In this document: piece by piece, positions 14,024 through 14,053 of the stretch
How the letters are laid out: every line of letters starts with the position of its first letter
How positions within the stretch are numbered: position 1 is the stretch's first letter
NCBI GenBank assembly: GCA_028876035.1
Contig: JAGWTK010000062.1
Span: forward strand, 1 to 14,053
DNA: 14,053 nucleotides
Direction of reading: 5' to 3'
Origin: Bacteroidota bacterium
GTDB lineage: Bacteria; Bacteroidota; Bacteroidia; Chitinophagales; Chitinophagaceae
Translations under genes and position numbers: made by a program
Notes under the pieces: model-generated
The model's input: only the letters and a program-made list of their open reading frames with translations
Told to the model about the DNA's origin: nothing
Databases searched by the model: none

Positions 14024-14053
14024 AAAGTACAAAGTACCAAGTACATAGTACAA
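14024..14053. repeat. Heptamer array at the right edge
   Basis: Four adjacent 7-bp units end in AGTAC (AAAGTAC, AAAGTAC, CAAGTAC, ATAGTAC), followed by AA at the window end. It has the same period and AGTAC core as the arms around the IVP gene. It starts about 13 bp after the susD terminator and may continue beyond the window. Confidence 0.8.

Overview
The window looks like chromosomal DNA from a Bacteroidota bacterium, most likely of the Chitinophagaceae type. The evidence is a SusC/SusD outer-membrane pair, a two-gene atpD/atpC unit, a Bacteroidota-style ECF sigma factor, perfect matches to the Bacteroidota -7 promoter box (TAnnTTTG), weak or absent Shine-Dalgarno sequences, and Bacteroidota-type envelope proteins. 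No tRNA, rRNA, CRISPR array, transposase or integrase was seen. The genus is an inference.

Layout from left to right. (1) 1-107: two short arrays of a 7-bp tandem repeat. The second array supplies the stop codon of a membrane sensor histidine kinase (97-1431, minus). (2) 1579-2133: an AlgH/YqgE-family protein, divergent from the kinase. A bidirectional terminator (2153-2182) separates it from a convergent two-gene envelope operon, a tyrosine-rich DUF4136-type lipoprotein followed by an outer-membrane beta-barrel (3465 to 2200, minus). (3) 3628-6165, minus: the ATP synthase atpD-atpC unit with a promoter and a terminator. It is interrupted between the two genes by a four-helix-bundle gene of the 23S rRNA intervening-sequence protein (IVP) type, bracketed by an imperfect 25-bp inverted repeat built from the same 7-bp repeat family. 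(4) 6267-7161, minus: a three-gene membrane cluster (YtxH-like, YqjE/holin-like, short coiled-coil protein). It is divergent from a two-part GNAT-like protein (7275-8441, plus). (5) 8443-9030, minus: an ECF sigma factor, divergent from a susC-susD pair (9307-13958, plus) that ends at a clear intrinsic terminator. Another 7-bp repeat array runs off the right edge.

Most genes are ordinary housekeeping or envelope functions. The kinase senses an envelope signal, the sigma factor probably controls envelope or nutrient genes, SusC/SusD imports an unknown glycan or other large nutrient, and AtpD/AtpC belong to the F1 ATPase.

The least explained signal is the 7-bp repeat family (TTAGTCG / TTAGTAC type). 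It occurs at four places: the left edge, both sides of the IVP gene, and the right edge. The IVP gene plus its inverted heptamer arrays looks like a small inserted cassette of about 547 bp inside the atpDC operon, without a transposase and without a visible target-site duplication. This is the best candidate here for an undescribed mobile or domesticated element.

Several start codons were moved from the longest reading frame to a better-supported ATG; these are explained in each entry.
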